Notes under the pieces: model-generated
What the model was told of the DNA's origin: nothing
Seen by the model: only the letters and a program-made list of their open reading frames with translations
The model's database searches: none
Source: Helicobacter sp. 12S02634-8
GTDB lineage: Bacteria > Campylobacterota > Campylobacteria > Campylobacterales > Helicobacteraceae
Assembly: GCF_002272865.1 (NCBI RefSeq)
Contig: NZ_MLAP01000003.1
Location: 102,170 to 166,169, forward strand
Reading direction: 5' to 3'
Length of the DNA stretch: 64,000 nucleotides
Shown: positions 37,355 to 45,887 of the stretch, one piece after another
How positions within the stretch are numbered: position 1 is the stretch's first letter
Layout of the letters: every line of letters starts with the position of its first letter
Position numbers and translations under genes: made by a program

Positions 37355-39205
37355 ATGAAAAAGTTTATTTTGAGTATTATAGCAGTTTGGATTTGTATGC
37401 TGCCCCTTTCATTGCGCGCGATGGAGAATCCAGATTTTGTGGATTTGTATGTGATTTTAAAGCAAATCGATCAGATCAATCAAGTCATCAACACCTATAA
37501 AAAAGATCCTCAAAAGTCCCAAGAAGCGAGCTTATATGCTGACCAAAAAGATAATTTACTCAAAGAGTTTGTATCAAAAATCAATAGCCATAAAGAAAAA
37601 ATAGGCATTGATATCACACAAAATAAAGCCCAACAAGAAGAAGTCCAGCACAAGCTAGATGTGAGCTTGCAAATCAAAGATCCCTATTCTTTTTCTCTCA
37701 ATAAAATCACCCTAGAATCCCTCCAACTCGATGCGCGTATGTATGATTTTTTAGAAAAATTACGCACAAAGATTGATTTTTTCTCTCAAAAAGATGATGT
37801 CACCAAGATTGTCGCACCTTTTTTGCTTGAATTTGCTCAAAAACAAATGCAAAAATATACCTTACCCACGCAATTAGGAACATCGCAAAAAGAGCTTTTG
37901 CACCATAAACTCAAAGAATATCAAATCAAGCTTGATACTTATGTCGAAATTTTGAGCTATATCCAAAAAAATGCAAGTGCAGTGCTCCCCCAAAGTGCTG
38001 CTATGAATATCGGTATGGAGTGGGTGCTAGAAAAAATCGATTATTTTATCCCACTCAATACCAACAATCTAGGTATTGCTAAAGTCGTGCTTTCTTTAGT
38101 GACGCTCATCATCTTGCTAGGCTGCAGGAAGATAGTCGCTGGGGTCATCATGCGATTGGCTGATTTTTTTATCAAATTCACACGCCACAACAAAGAAATC
38201 CAAAACAAAATCCGTCACGATATTATCACGCCCATTTCAGCGTTTTTGCTTGTTTGGAGCTTTGATATTTCTTTGGATATTTTGTATTATCCAAGTCTGG
38301 CTTCCCCGAAGGTGCAAGTCTGGTTTGGAGTGGCTTATATCGCCTTGATAGCGTGGTTTGTCATCTCTTTGCTTAAAGGCTATGGCACAGCATTTATTAT
38401 GAGTATCGCCCAAAAAAGTGCCGATGGCTTCCGTAAAGAAGTCATCAATTTGATTTTGAAGATACTTTATTTTATCGTGATTGTTTTAGCGATTTTGGTG
38501 ATTTTGAAACATTTGGGATTTAATATTTCTGCTATCATCGCTTCTTTGGGGATTGGCGGGTTGGCAGTTGCTTTGGCAGTCAAGGATATGTTAGCAAATT
38601 TCTTTGCCTCTGTGATGTTGTTGTTTGATAATTCTTTTTCACAAGGGGATTGGATTGTGTGCGGGGATATTGAGGGGACTGTCGTGGAGATGGGCTTGCG
38701 GCGGACAACTGTGCGGACATTTGATAATGCTTTGTTGTTTGTGCCAAATTCTGAGCTCGCAAACAAATCAATCCGCAATTGGAATCGCAGGAAAGTTGGT
38801 AGGCGCATTAAAATGAGCATTGGACTCACTTATGATTCTTCAAGAGAGCAGCTCCAAAAATGTGTCCAAGAGATCAAAGAAATGCTTTTGAATCACCCCA
38901 ATATCTCAAAAGATACCGATGGACGGGATTCTATAGACTATCAAGTGATTTTTAAAAAAGACATCATTTCAATGGATGATTATATGGGCTATAAAAGCAC
39001 GCTTTTTGTGTTTGTTGATGAATTTGCTGATAGCTCTATCAATCTTTTGGTTTATTGCTTCAGCAAAACCGTGGTGTGGGGGGAGTTTTTGAAAGTCAAA
39101 GAAGAGGTGATTTTAGAAATCATGAGGATTGTTGCTGCCAATAATCTGAGCTTTGCCTTCCCTAGCCAGAGTCTTTATGTAGAAAGTCTTCCCAAACCTC
39201 TATAA
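37355..39205 (+). CDS. Large MscS-family mechanosensitive channel
   Basis: 616 residues: signal peptide (MKKFILSIIAVWICMLPLSLRA), a helical periplasmic region to about 220, several membrane helices, then the MscS core with the pore helix GGLAVALAVKDMLANFFAS and beta domain FSQGDWIVCGDIEGTVVEMG...FVPNSELANKSIRNW. It resembles MscK/YbdG-type channels with an extra periplasmic domain. The start at MKKFIL follows AGAGGAAA; the frame is open 21 codons further into murD. A separate MscS gene ends at 355. Confidence 0.88.
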   Translation: MKKFILSIIAVWICMLPLSLRAMENPDFVDLYVILKQIDQINQVINTYKKDPQKSQEASLYADQKDNLLKEFVSKINSHKEKIGIDITQNKAQQEEVQHKLDVSLQIKDPYSFSLNKITLESLQLDARMYDFLEKLRTKIDFFSQKDDVTKIVAPFLLEFAQKQMQKYTLPTQLGTSQKELLHHKLKEYQIKLDTYVEILSYIQKNASAVLPQSAAMNIGMEWVLEKIDYFIPLNTNNLGIAKVVLSLVTLIILLGCRKIVAGVIMRLADFFIKFTRHNKEIQNKIRHDIITPISAFLLVWSFDISLDILYYPSLASPKVQVWFGVAYIALIAWFVISLLKGYGTAFIMSIAQKSADGFRKEVINLILKILYFIVIVLAILVILKHLGFNISAIIASLGIGGLAVALAVKDMLANFFASVMLLFDNSFSQGDWIVCGDIEGTVVEMGLRRTTVRTFDNALLFVPNSELANKSIRNWNRRKVGRRIKMSIGLTYDSSREQLQKCVQEIKEMLLNHPNISKDTDGRDSIDYQVIFKKDIISMDDYMGYKSTLFVFVDEFADSSINLLVYCFSKTVVWGEFLKVKEEVILEIMRIVAANNLSFAFPSQSLYVESLPKPL

Positions 39206-39226
39206 ATCCTTAAAATAGGCTATATC

Positions 39227-39276
39227 AGCCCTCCTTTACTCACAATTTATAGGGAGGGTGGGCTTTGATTGTGAGT
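39227..39276 (+). promoter_or_regulatory. Interlocked inverted repeats in the mscS-metA gap
   Basis: ACTCACAAT (39238-39246) and ATTGTGAGT (39268-39276) form a perfect 9-bp stem. AGCCC/CTCC (39227-39234) can pair with GGAGG/GGGCT (39253-39264). The two stems are interleaved (a-b-a'-b'), so they are mutually exclusive or form a pseudoknot. This may be the mscS terminator or a conditional RNA element. Confidence 0.4.
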
Positions 39277-39322
39277 ATTTGAGTGGGATTTTATTCTCTG
39301 ATTTATATTTTATTTATATAAT

Positions 39323-39339
39323 AAACACATATCGTGTTT
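39323..39339. promoter_or_regulatory. Short palindrome before the metA promoter
   Basis: AAACAC-ATATC-GTGTTT, a perfect 6-bp inverted repeat, 19 bp upstream of the metA -10 box. Candidate operator. Confidence 0.35.
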
Positions 39340-39357
39340 GATTGATTTATATCATCA

Positions 39358-39363
39358 TATAAT
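39358..39363 (+). promoter_or_regulatory. -10 box of metA
   Basis: TATAAT 22 bp before the metA ATG, giving a very short leader containing AAAGGAG. Confidence 0.45.
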
Positions 39364-39385
39364 TTGGTAGAATAAAGGAGTGGCT

Positions 39386-40297
39386 ATGCCCGTGATTATC
39401 CCTCAAGACATCCCAGCTTTTAAGACATTGCAAGAAGAAAATGTATTTGTGATCTCTTCACAAAGAGCACTCAAGCAAGATATTCGCCCCATACAGATTG
39501 CAATATTCAATCTAATGCCTACAAAAATACAGACAGAAAGCCAGCTCATCAGACTGCTTGCGAACTCACCTCTCCAAGTCCAAATCACCCTAATCACCAC
39601 GCAAACTTATGAGAGCAAAAATACTTCTAAGACACATTTGGAGAGGTTTTATCAGACTTTTGACACACTCAAAGATACTTATTTTGATGGCATGATTATC
39701 ACAGGTGCGCCTGTGGAAACTATGGATTTTAGTGCAGTGGCTTATTGGGAGGAGATGGTAGAGGTTTTGGAATTTGCCCAAAAAAATGTCAATAGCACGA
39801 TTTATATTTGCTGGGGGGCGATGGCAGGGCTGTATCATTATTATGGCATTGAAAAACTCCCATTATCTCAAAAGATGTTCGGGGTTTTTGAGCATACAAA
39901 AACAGAAATCTCTGATGTGTTGTTTAATGGCTGTGATGATAAGATTTATATGCCCCACTCTAGGCATACCAGAGTCGATGAAGACAAGATTATACAATGC
40001 AAAGATTTGCATATTTTGTGTGAGAGCACCACAGCAGGGGCAGGGATCATCAAGTCTTGTGATAACAAAAAAATATTTATCATTGGGCATTTAGAATATG
40101 ATCGTGATAGCCTAAAAAGCGAATATGAACGCGATAAGCTCAAAGGCATGCAGATACAAGCCCCAGAGAATTATTTTGATTCCAACAATGGAGTGTGTAT
40201 CAATTGGCGTGCTGGGGCGAGTGTGATTTTTAGTAATTGGCTCAATTATTATGTCTATCAAGTGACTCCATTTGATTGGAAACACCCCATAGCCTAG
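39386..40297 (+). CDS. metAA: MetA-family homoserine O-acyltransferase, predicted acetyl-CoA specific
   Basis: Acylates homoserine at the start of methionine synthesis. Numbered from the ATG at 39386, the MetA catalytic residues fall at the E. coli positions: Cys142 (ICWGAMAG), His235 and Glu237 (IIGHLEYD). Position 111 is Glu (ITGAPVETMDF) rather than the Gly of E. coli MetA. In this family Glu111 is associated with acetyl-CoA and Gly111 with succinyl-CoA, so O-acetylhomoserine is the likely product. 303 residues. Convergent with xth, overlapping it by four bases. Confidence 0.9.
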   Translation: MPVIIPQDIPAFKTLQEENVFVISSQRALKQDIRPIQIAIFNLMPTKIQTESQLIRLLANSPLQVQITLITTQTYESKNTSKTHLERFYQTFDTLKDTYFDGMIITGAPVETMDFSAVAYWEEMVEVLEFAQKNVNSTIYICWGAMAGLYHYYGIEKLPLSQKMFGVFEHTKTEISDVLFNGCDDKIYMPHSRHTRVDEDKIIQCKDLHILCESTTAGAGIIKSCDNKKIFIIGHLEYDRDSLKSEYERDKLKGMQIQAPENYFDSNNGVCINWRAGASVIFSNWLNYYVYQVTPFDWKHPIA

Positions 40298-41049
40298 CAA
40301 TCAAGCACTAGCCCTACAGGGCAGTGGTCGCTCCCTGTGATTTGGGGGTATATCTGCGCGTCTTTGAGCTTGGGAGAGAGTGCGTGTGAGCATAGGAAAT
40401 AATCAATCCTCCAGCCCGTGTTGTTTGCCCTCGCTTTACCCATATAGCTCCACCAAGTATATGCACCTGTGAGGTCAGGATAAAAATATCGATAAGTATC
40501 GATAAAGCCTGCTTGGAGAAGTTCTGTGAATTTCCCTCTTTCTTCATCAGTAAAGCCCGCGTTGCGATGGTTTGTCTTGGGGTTTTTGAGATCGATTTCT
40601 TGATGGGCTACATTGAGATCCCCACAGACAATTACAGGCTTTTGCTGCTCTAGTTGCTTGAGAAAGGCTCTGAAATCATCTTCCCACTCCATGCGATAAG
40701 AGAGCCTTTCTAGCTCGCGTTTGGAGTTTGGAGTATAGACATTGACCAGATAAAAGTTGGGGTATTGGGCAGTGATGATCCGTCCTTCTTTGTCGTGATG
40801 AGCGATACCCATATCATAGTCTATCGTGAGTGGCTTTTGCTTAGAAAATACTGCCACGCCCGAATAGCCCTTTTTTTCAGCCGTATTCCAATACTGCTCA
40901 TAGCCTGCAAACTCAAATGCAGCTTGATCTGGACTCATTTTTGATTCTTGGATACAGAAAATATCAGCATCTACAGAGGTAAAAAACTCCATAAAGCCCT
41001 TATTCATACACGCCCGCAATCCATTGACATTCCACGATATTAGTTTCAT
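40294..41049 (-). CDS. xth: Exodeoxyribonuclease III
   Basis: AP endonuclease/3'-5' exonuclease of base-excision repair. 251 residues, with the EEP-nuclease motifs WNVNGLRA, CIQESKM, GDLNVAHQEIDL, and the catalytic SDHCPVGLVL at the C terminus. ATG behind AAGGGA. Its stop overlaps the metA stop. Confidence 0.95.
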   Translation of the reverse strand: MKLISWNVNGLRACMNKGFMEFFTSVDADIFCIQESKMSPDQAAFEFAGYEQYWNTAEKKGYSGVAVFSKQKPLTIDYDMGIAHHDKEGRIITAQYPNFYLVNVYTPNSKRELERLSYRMEWEDDFRAFLKQLEQQKPVIVCGDLNVAHQEIDLKNPKTNHRNAGFTDEERGKFTELLQAGFIDTYRYFYPDLTGAYTWWSYMGKARANNTGWRIDYFLCSHALSPKLKDAQIYPQITGSDHCPVGLVLDC

Positions 41050-41213
41050 TATATTCCCTTAGTCAGTTTTGATAGGCATATTATAGCTTTTGGTATCTGA
41101 ATCCATATCGTGGGTATGGGGATTTTAAGAAAAATATTTGCATTTTTTGGGGTTTGTTTTGTATTTAGCAGTGTGGGTCTGATTTTTTAAGTTATTTTTC
41201 AAGGGTTTTTTGG

Positions 41214-41219
41214 GATAAT
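41214..41219 (+). promoter_or_regulatory. -10 box of tRNA-Phe
   Basis: GATAAT 16 bp before the mature tRNA 5' end, suitable for a short-leader tRNA transcript. Confidence 0.4.
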
Positions 41220-41235
41220 GTGCTCTTTTGAATTT

Positions 41236-41311
41236 GGCTTGATAGCTCAGTCGGTAGAGCAGAAGACTGAAAATCTTCGTGTCGGTGGTTCGATTCCGCC
41301 TCAAGCCACCA
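41236..41311 (+). tRNA. tRNA-Phe (GAA)
   Basis: A complete cloverleaf: acceptor GGCTTGA pairing with TCAAGCC, D-arm with GCTC...GAGC, anticodon stem GAAGA/TCTTC around loop CTGAAAA (anticodon GAA), T-arm GGTGG-TTCGATT-CCGCC, discriminator A and encoded CCA. No duplicate of its 3' end is visible downstream, so there is no sign of an integrated element. Confidence 0.97.
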
Positions 41312-41481
41312 TTTTTACTTTCTTTTGCATACAAATCCACAATATTACATATTTTCCTCTAAAATCAACCAATTTTGCAAGTGTTTATCAAAGCAGTATT
41401 TAAAATACTAAAAATTCAAAATCAAACTCAAATCAAAATAAAATTAGGTGAGTATAATTTTGCTTTAGCCAAGGAGTAGAT

Positions 41482-42198
41482 ATGACTTTTAGAGAAGCGT
41501 TGCGAGCGATAATAAAAAATAATGGTGGATTTGCACCACTCAAATTGATTTATAAAGAAATTTGGGGCTTGAAAGATAAGGGCGATATAGGCGGTAAAAC
41601 GCCAGAAAATACCATTAGGGCAATATTACAAAGAAATGATGAATTTTTTCCTATTGGCATAGGCGTATGGGGACTTAGTGAGTATAAAAACGAGCTTTTA
41701 AAAGCAGAAATAAAGCCAAAGACAAAAGTAGAAAAACAAGAGAGGATGCACGCAAAAGTGCAGGGTATGCTGCTTGAAATGGGCTCTCAAAGAGGATTTG
41801 ATACCTATACAAATGACAAATCTTGGGAATTTGATAACAAAAAATTAGGCTCACTTTCTACATTGCAAGAGATTCCGTTATTTACCTATCCTGAACTCAT
41901 TGCTAAAAATGTGCGATATGTGGATGTGGGGTGGTTTAGCACGGATAAATTTGCCTTCCCTGTGCGGATTTGCGAGGTGGAGCATAGCAGTGATTTTAGA
42001 GCAGCTTTCACAAAATTCAAAGAATTAGAGTTTTTAAATGCAGAGTTTTATTGCGTAGCAGAAGCAAATAGAATCACAAAATTTAATAGAGAAATTGAGA
42101 AAAAAGCATTTGAGAGTTTAAAAAATCGTGTGAAATTTGAAAGCTATGAAAATATCATCGCAGCGTATGAATATGAAATGAGAAAGATAAAATTTTAA
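41482..42198 (+). CDS. HARE-HTH domain protein with a putative nuclease-like C-terminal domain
   Basis: 238 residues. Residues 1-70 are a HARE-HTH (HB1/ASXL) winged helix: TFREALRAIIKNNGG, APLKLIYKEIWG, TPENTIRAIL, and a closing GVWGLSEY. After a charged linker, residues 90-238 contain VDVGWF and, 15-20 residues later, RICEVEHSSDFRAAFTKF. That spacing resembles a PD-(D/E)XK core (Asp, then E-x-E/H), although the Lys is not in the usual place. HARE-HTH modules are known fused to restriction endonucleases. No methyltransferase is adjacent. AAGGAG precedes the ATG. Function beyond a DNA-related role is unproven. Confidence 0.6.
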   Translation: MTFREALRAIIKNNGGFAPLKLIYKEIWGLKDKGDIGGKTPENTIRAILQRNDEFFPIGIGVWGLSEYKNELLKAEIKPKTKVEKQERMHAKVQGMLLEMGSQRGFDTYTNDKSWEFDNKKLGSLSTLQEIPLFTYPELIAKNVRYVDVGWFSTDKFAFPVRICEVEHSSDFRAAFTKFKELEFLNAEFYCVAEANRITKFNREIEKKAFESLKNRVKFESYENIIAAYEYEMRKIKF

Positions 42199-42345
42199 AC
42201 TATTGTTAGGTCACTCAAACAAATAAGATAAAACAAATCTAGGCTCAAATTTAGATAAGCATTGATCAAGTCTGCTCTAATTTCTCTGTGATTGTTTGTG
42301 TCAAGATGGGTTGGGGCTATGGTTTGATAGATGTGTCTTTAGCGT

Positions 42346-42373
42346 TAATCAATTATTGATACGATTATTTTCA
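42346..42373. promoter_or_regulatory. Possible Fur-like site before fecD
   Basis: A 13-bp palindrome ATCAA-TTA-TTGAT followed by ACGATTATTTTCAT. It partly resembles a Fur box (TGATAAT-type repeats) and lies about 35 bp before an iron-chelate transporter gene. Weak match. Confidence 0.3.
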
Positions 42374-42403
42374 TAAAAATATTAAAGATGGGAATAGGTT
42401 TTC

Positions 42404-43414
42404 GTGGCAGATCTCAAAAAAAGCATATTGATAAAAAAAGCAGTCCTTTATTTTTTAGTCGTTTTGGTGGCTGTGATTGTTCTGTTTTTGGGTGCGAGCG
42501 ATATTGCTTGGGGAGATGTGCTGGGGAATATTTATAGGCATATTGCTCATGGAGAGCCCTTGAGTAGTGATGGGGTCATTATTTATGAGATTCGTTTCCC
42601 GCGCATTGTATTGGCCATTATCGTTGGAGGTGTCTTGTCTGGGTCTGGGGCGATCATGCAAGGGATTTTCAAAAACCCCTTGGTTGATCCTTATTTGCTT
42701 GGTATCTCATCAGGAGCGGCCTTTGGGAGTGCTGTTTCTATCGGCTTGTTTGAGAGCTGGCCCATAGGGATTTTAGCTTTTATCGGTGCGATGGGGGCTT
42801 CGTTTTTGGTGATTGCTATCGGTAGATTGGCTGGGGGGAGCAGTATTTCTTTGGTGCTTTCAGGCGTGGTGCTTTCAGCTTTTTTGAGTGCGCTCAGTGG
42901 TTCGATCAAGTTTTTTGTCGATCCACAAAAAGCACAAGCCATAGTCATCTGGCTTCTAGGGAGTCTTTCACTTGCGAGTTGGGAAAATGTCCGAATCGCT
43001 CTTTTGGGCTTGGTGGTGGGGTTTGTCCCGCTATTTTTGCTGCGATGGCGTATCAATATTTTGGGCTTGGGGGATAGTGAGTGTATGTCTTTGGGAGTTT
43101 CGCCCACAAAAATGCGTTTTATCTGTATCAGTTGTATCAGTTTTGCGTGTGCGCTAGCTGTGAGTGTGAGCGGGACTATTGGCTGGGTGGGGCTTGTAGT
43201 CCCCCATTTGGCGCGAGTGATTTTTGGCTCAGATATGCGTTATTTGCTCGGTGGGTCTGTGGCTTTGGGGGCTTTGATATTATTAGGGGCTGATACCATA
43301 GCGCGGAGTGTGAGTGCTTATGATATTCCTGTTGGTATCATCACAGCGCTTTTGGGCGCACCATTTTTTATCTTTTTGCTCAGTAAGTTTGCGAGCAAAT
43401 GGGGCGATCGATGA
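42404..43414 (+). CDS. fecD: FecCD-family iron-chelate ABC transporter permease
   Basis: 336 residues, about ten membrane segments, single-permease type. Signatures GVLSGSGAIMQGIFKNPLVD, PYLLGISSGAAFGS, SLVLSGVVLSAF and GTIGWVGLVVPHLAR. Imports iron-siderophore, ferric citrate, haem or vitamin B12; the substrate is not readable. The GTG start is the most upstream plausible; its ribosome site is weak. Four-base overlap with the ATPase gene. No binding protein or TonB receptor is adjacent, as in the H. pylori fecD-fecE pair (HP0889/HP0888). Confidence 0.9.
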   Translation: MADLKKSILIKKAVLYFLVVLVAVIVLFLGASDIAWGDVLGNIYRHIAHGEPLSSDGVIIYEIRFPRIVLAIIVGGVLSGSGAIMQGIFKNPLVDPYLLGISSGAAFGSAVSIGLFESWPIGILAFIGAMGASFLVIAIGRLAGGSSISLVLSGVVLSAFLSALSGSIKFFVDPQKAQAIVIWLLGSLSLASWENVRIALLGLVVGFVPLFLLRWRINILGLGDSECMSLGVSPTKMRFICISCISFACALAVSVSGTIGWVGLVVPHLARVIFGSDMRYLLGGSVALGALILLGADTIARSVSAYDIPVGIITALLGAPFFIFLLSKFASKWGDR

Positions 43415-44178
43415 AGGTTTTAGAGATTAAAAATCTGAGTTTTTATTATGGTAAAAATAAGATTTTAGACAATGTTTCATTGGTTTCTAAGGTAGGGACA
43501 ATCACAGCGATTCTCGCTCCTAATGGCACGGGCAAAACGACATTGTTTCATAATATCTTAGGTATGCACAAACCCCTTGGGGGCAGCATATCTATTGGGG
43601 GTAAAAATATCTTAGCGCTCCCCCCGCCTCTTCGGGCTAGCTATGTGGCTTATGTCCCTCAAGAGTGGGTGAGTCCTTTTAATTATAGTGTGCTTGATGT
43701 CGTGATGATGGGACTGACTCATACGATGGGTGTGTTTGGTGCACCCAAATTAGAGGACAAAAACAAGGCTTTAGAGTTGATGGAAGAAATCGGGATAGCT
43801 CATCTCAAAGACAAAGGTATCAATGAACTCAGTGGAGGGCAGCGCCAGATGGCACTTTTGGGTCGGGCTTTGTTGCAAGATTGCCCTTTGCTTTTGCTTG
43901 ATGAGCCCACTTCGCATCTTGACCTCAAAAACCAAGCCTTGCTTTTCAGACAGCTCAAACATCAAGTGAGTAAAAAGCCCCTCTCTGTGCTGATTAATAT
44001 CCACGATCCCAATTTGGTGAGTGCTTATGCTGATGAGGTTTTTATGCTTAAAGATGGCAAAAATTTCTATAATGGCGAGGTCAGAGAGGCGATTAGTGCA
44101 GAGAATTTGAGCGTGTTGTATGGGGTTGATGTGGCAGTGGGGTATATCGATGAGCGTCCTTTTGTCCGTGCTTTTTGA
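43411..44178 (+). CDS. fecE: FecE-type ABC transporter ATP-binding protein
   Basis: ATPase partner of the FecD-like permease. 255 residues from the ATG that overlaps the permease stop (ATGA). Walker A APNGTGKTTL, signature LSGGQRQMALLGRAL, Walker B LLLLDEPTSHLDL, switch His in NIHDPN. The frame extends four codons upstream but the overlapping start is more likely. Confidence 0.92.
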   Translation: MKVLEIKNLSFYYGKNKILDNVSLVSKVGTITAILAPNGTGKTTLFHNILGMHKPLGGSISIGGKNILALPPPLRASYVAYVPQEWVSPFNYSVLDVVMMGLTHTMGVFGAPKLEDKNKALELMEEIGIAHLKDKGINELSGGQRQMALLGRALLQDCPLLLLDEPTSHLDLKNQALLFRQLKHQVSKKPLSVLINIHDPNLVSAYADEVFMLKDGKNFYNGEVREAISAENLSVLYGVDVAVGYIDERPFVRAF

Positions 44179-44180
44179 TA

Positions 44181-44197
44181 TGGTATTGTTTTTGCTT
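44181..44197 (+). promoter_or_regulatory. Sigma-54 (RpoN) promoter of flgG
   Basis: TGGTATTGTTTTTGCTT has GG and GC exactly 10 bp apart, matching the -24/-12 pattern, 59 bp before the flgG ATG. The same spacing occurs upstream of the flgG paralogue at 27335-27351. Confidence 0.75.
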
Positions 44198-44256
44198 ATT
44201 TTAAGACAAAAAGATACAAAGATATCGATAAGATATTTTATTAAGGGCTTAAAACT

Positions 44257-45045
44257 ATGATGCGTTCGCTATACACTGCTACAACAGGAATGTTGGGTCA
44301 ACAACTCCAAATCGATACGACTTCTAATAACATAGCCAATGTCAATACTACGGGGTATAAAAAGCAGCGAGCAGAGTTCAATGATTTGTTTTATCAAGTG
44401 TTGCAATATGCAGGCACGGCCACGAGCGAAACTACGCTTTCTCCTACGGGCATAGAAGTGGGGCTTGGTGTGCGCCCTGGGGCAGTCAGCAAGATGTTTT
44501 CTCAAGGCAGTCCCAAAGAAACTGATAATAATTTAGATGTTGCGATTACAGGAAAAGGATTTTTTCAGATCCAGCTCCCTGATGGGAGTGTTGCTTATAG
44601 CCGCAGTGGGAGTTTCAAGCTTGATGATGGGGGCAATATTGTCACTGCAGAGGGCTATATGCTTTTGCCCCAAATCACCGTGCCCCAAGATGCGACGCAG
44701 ATCAATATCGGCACAGATGGCACAGTGAGCGTCGTGCAGGGGAATCAAGGCACAAGTAATGTGCTCGGGCAGATTGAAATTGCTCATTTTATCAATCCCG
44801 CAGGATTGCACGCTTTAGGCGATAATCTCTACATCAATACCAATGCCTCAGGTGATCCTATCGTAGGTATCGCAGGCAATGAGGGGCTAGGGCAGCTCAG
44901 GCAAGGGTTTGTAGAACTCAGTAATGTCAAATTAGTCGAAGAAATGACTGATCTCATCACAGGGCAGAGGGCTTATGAAGCCAACTCCAAATCGATCCAA
45001 ACAGCTGATGCAATGCTCCAAACTGTCAATAATCTCAAGCGATAA
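44257..45045 (+). CDS. flgG: Flagellar distal rod protein FlgG
   Basis: 262 residues, usual FlgG length. N-terminal rod motif SLYTATTGMLGQQLQIDTTS and SNNIANVNTTGYKKQR; FlgE/F/G core DVAITGKGFFQI; C-terminal motif EEMTDLITGQRAYEANSKSIQTAD (shown here only in part). Builds the distal rod between the hook and the proximal rod. RpoN promoter upstream; no flagellar gene follows. Confidence 0.94.
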   Translation: MMRSLYTATTGMLGQQLQIDTTSNNIANVNTTGYKKQRAEFNDLFYQVLQYAGTATSETTLSPTGIEVGLGVRPGAVSKMFSQGSPKETDNNLDVAITGKGFFQIQLPDGSVAYSRSGSFKLDDGGNIVTAEGYMLLPQITVPQDATQINIGTDGTVSVVQGNQGTSNVLGQIEIAHFINPAGLHALGDNLYINTNASGDPIVGIAGNEGLGQLRQGFVELSNVKLVEEMTDLITGQRAYEANSKSIQTADAMLQTVNNLKR

Positions 45046-45083
45046 GATATTTAAAACCCATTTTTAAAAGCATTATGAAAGCT

Positions 45084-45101
45084 TGCAAGGGATTTCTTGC
45101 A
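45084..45101. terminator. Hairpin between flgG and the type IIG gene
   Basis: TGCAAG-GGATTT-CTTGCA, a perfect 6-bp stem in the 59-bp gap between two convergent genes. No T run, so a weak bidirectional terminator candidate. Confidence 0.3.
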
Positions 45102-45104
45102 GGA

Positions 45105-45887
45105 CTATTCCCATAGTTTTGGAGATGTGATTAAAGCGATGTATTCGGGTTTTTTATTTGCAAGGACTTGAAAAGATTTTAGCAGATGGCAAAATTCTTC
45201 ATAAGAAATCCCATAAAGCTTGGCAACGGCAATCTCATTTTGTGCTTTGAGTTGATCGTAAAGCTTGGGCGTGAGTGGGATTTGATCTTTTTGAATACCA
45301 AACATATTGCTTATTTCGCAAAAAGTTTCAGGGTCGTTATAAAGTTGGAGTTTGAGAGCATTGATGGCGATGGAGTGATAAATGGGATTGTTTAAGATTT
45401 CTGCATCGTTTGGCTGGGGAAGTGGGAGACGCTCAAGATAGGTTTTATTAAGATGGATTTGCACCATCTGACGTGCTAAAAAATCGATGATTAAAGAATT
45501 GAAGATACCCAGAGCAAAAAGTAGCCGCAGGTAAGAAACACACTCTATCTTGATAGAATCTCCCAAAAGGGCGTAGCGTTTGGGTATGGAACTCCAAACG
45601 GTGTTTCCGCATCCGATATTTTTGGGCAAAAGGCTGAAGATAGCAGTATGTTCATCTGTATCTCTGGCAATGTCTCGAAAGCCCAAGCGGAAAAATTCGT
45701 GATCATATGCGATAAAGTCATCTTCATTTTGTTTGGTGGATTTTAAAAGATTTTCGTATTCTTTTTGATTGAGTTTTAAATCTTGCTTGAGGCGATAGAT
45801 TTCTTTGCTTTTGAGTCTTTCTTTGAGTTTGGCAGGGTCTAGGAAATATTGCGAGGTATGAAAAGAGGTGTGGAATTGATAAAACAT
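45105..45887 (-). CDS. Phase-variable type IIG R-M enzyme, C-terminal specificity part
   Basis: This is the frame that carries on the gene starting at 48931. Reading back from its first ATG, it is open into the C tract and gives ELWPLYEGKMFYQF, the conserved block that opens the specificity region of type IIG enzymes. Other family features follow: RLGFRDIARDTDEHTAI, LLPKNIGCGNTVW, and YLERLPLPQP. It has no start signals of its own; the ATG at 45887 is within the domain. It determines the DNA sequence recognised. With 12 C in the tract it is not translated in continuity with the enzyme. Confidence 0.85.
   Translation of the reverse strand: MFYQFHTSFHTSQYFLDPAKLKERLKSKEIYRLKQDLKLNQKEYENLLKSTKQNEDDFIAYDHEFFRLGFRDIARDTDEHTAIFSLLPKNIGCGNTVWSSIPKRYALLGDSIKIECVSYLRLLFALGIFNSLIIDFLARQMVQIHLNKTYLERLPLPQPNDAEILNNPIYHSIAINALKLQLYNDPETFCEISNMFGIQKDQIPLTPKLYDQLKAQNEIAVAKLYGISYEEFCHLLKSFQVLANKKPEYIALITSPKLWE

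Noticed and set aside
41236..42198. tRNA-Phe as integration site of a genomic island carrying the HARE-HTH gene
   Set aside because: No integrase, and no repeat of the tRNA 3' end was seen downstream; only one cargo-like gene is present.
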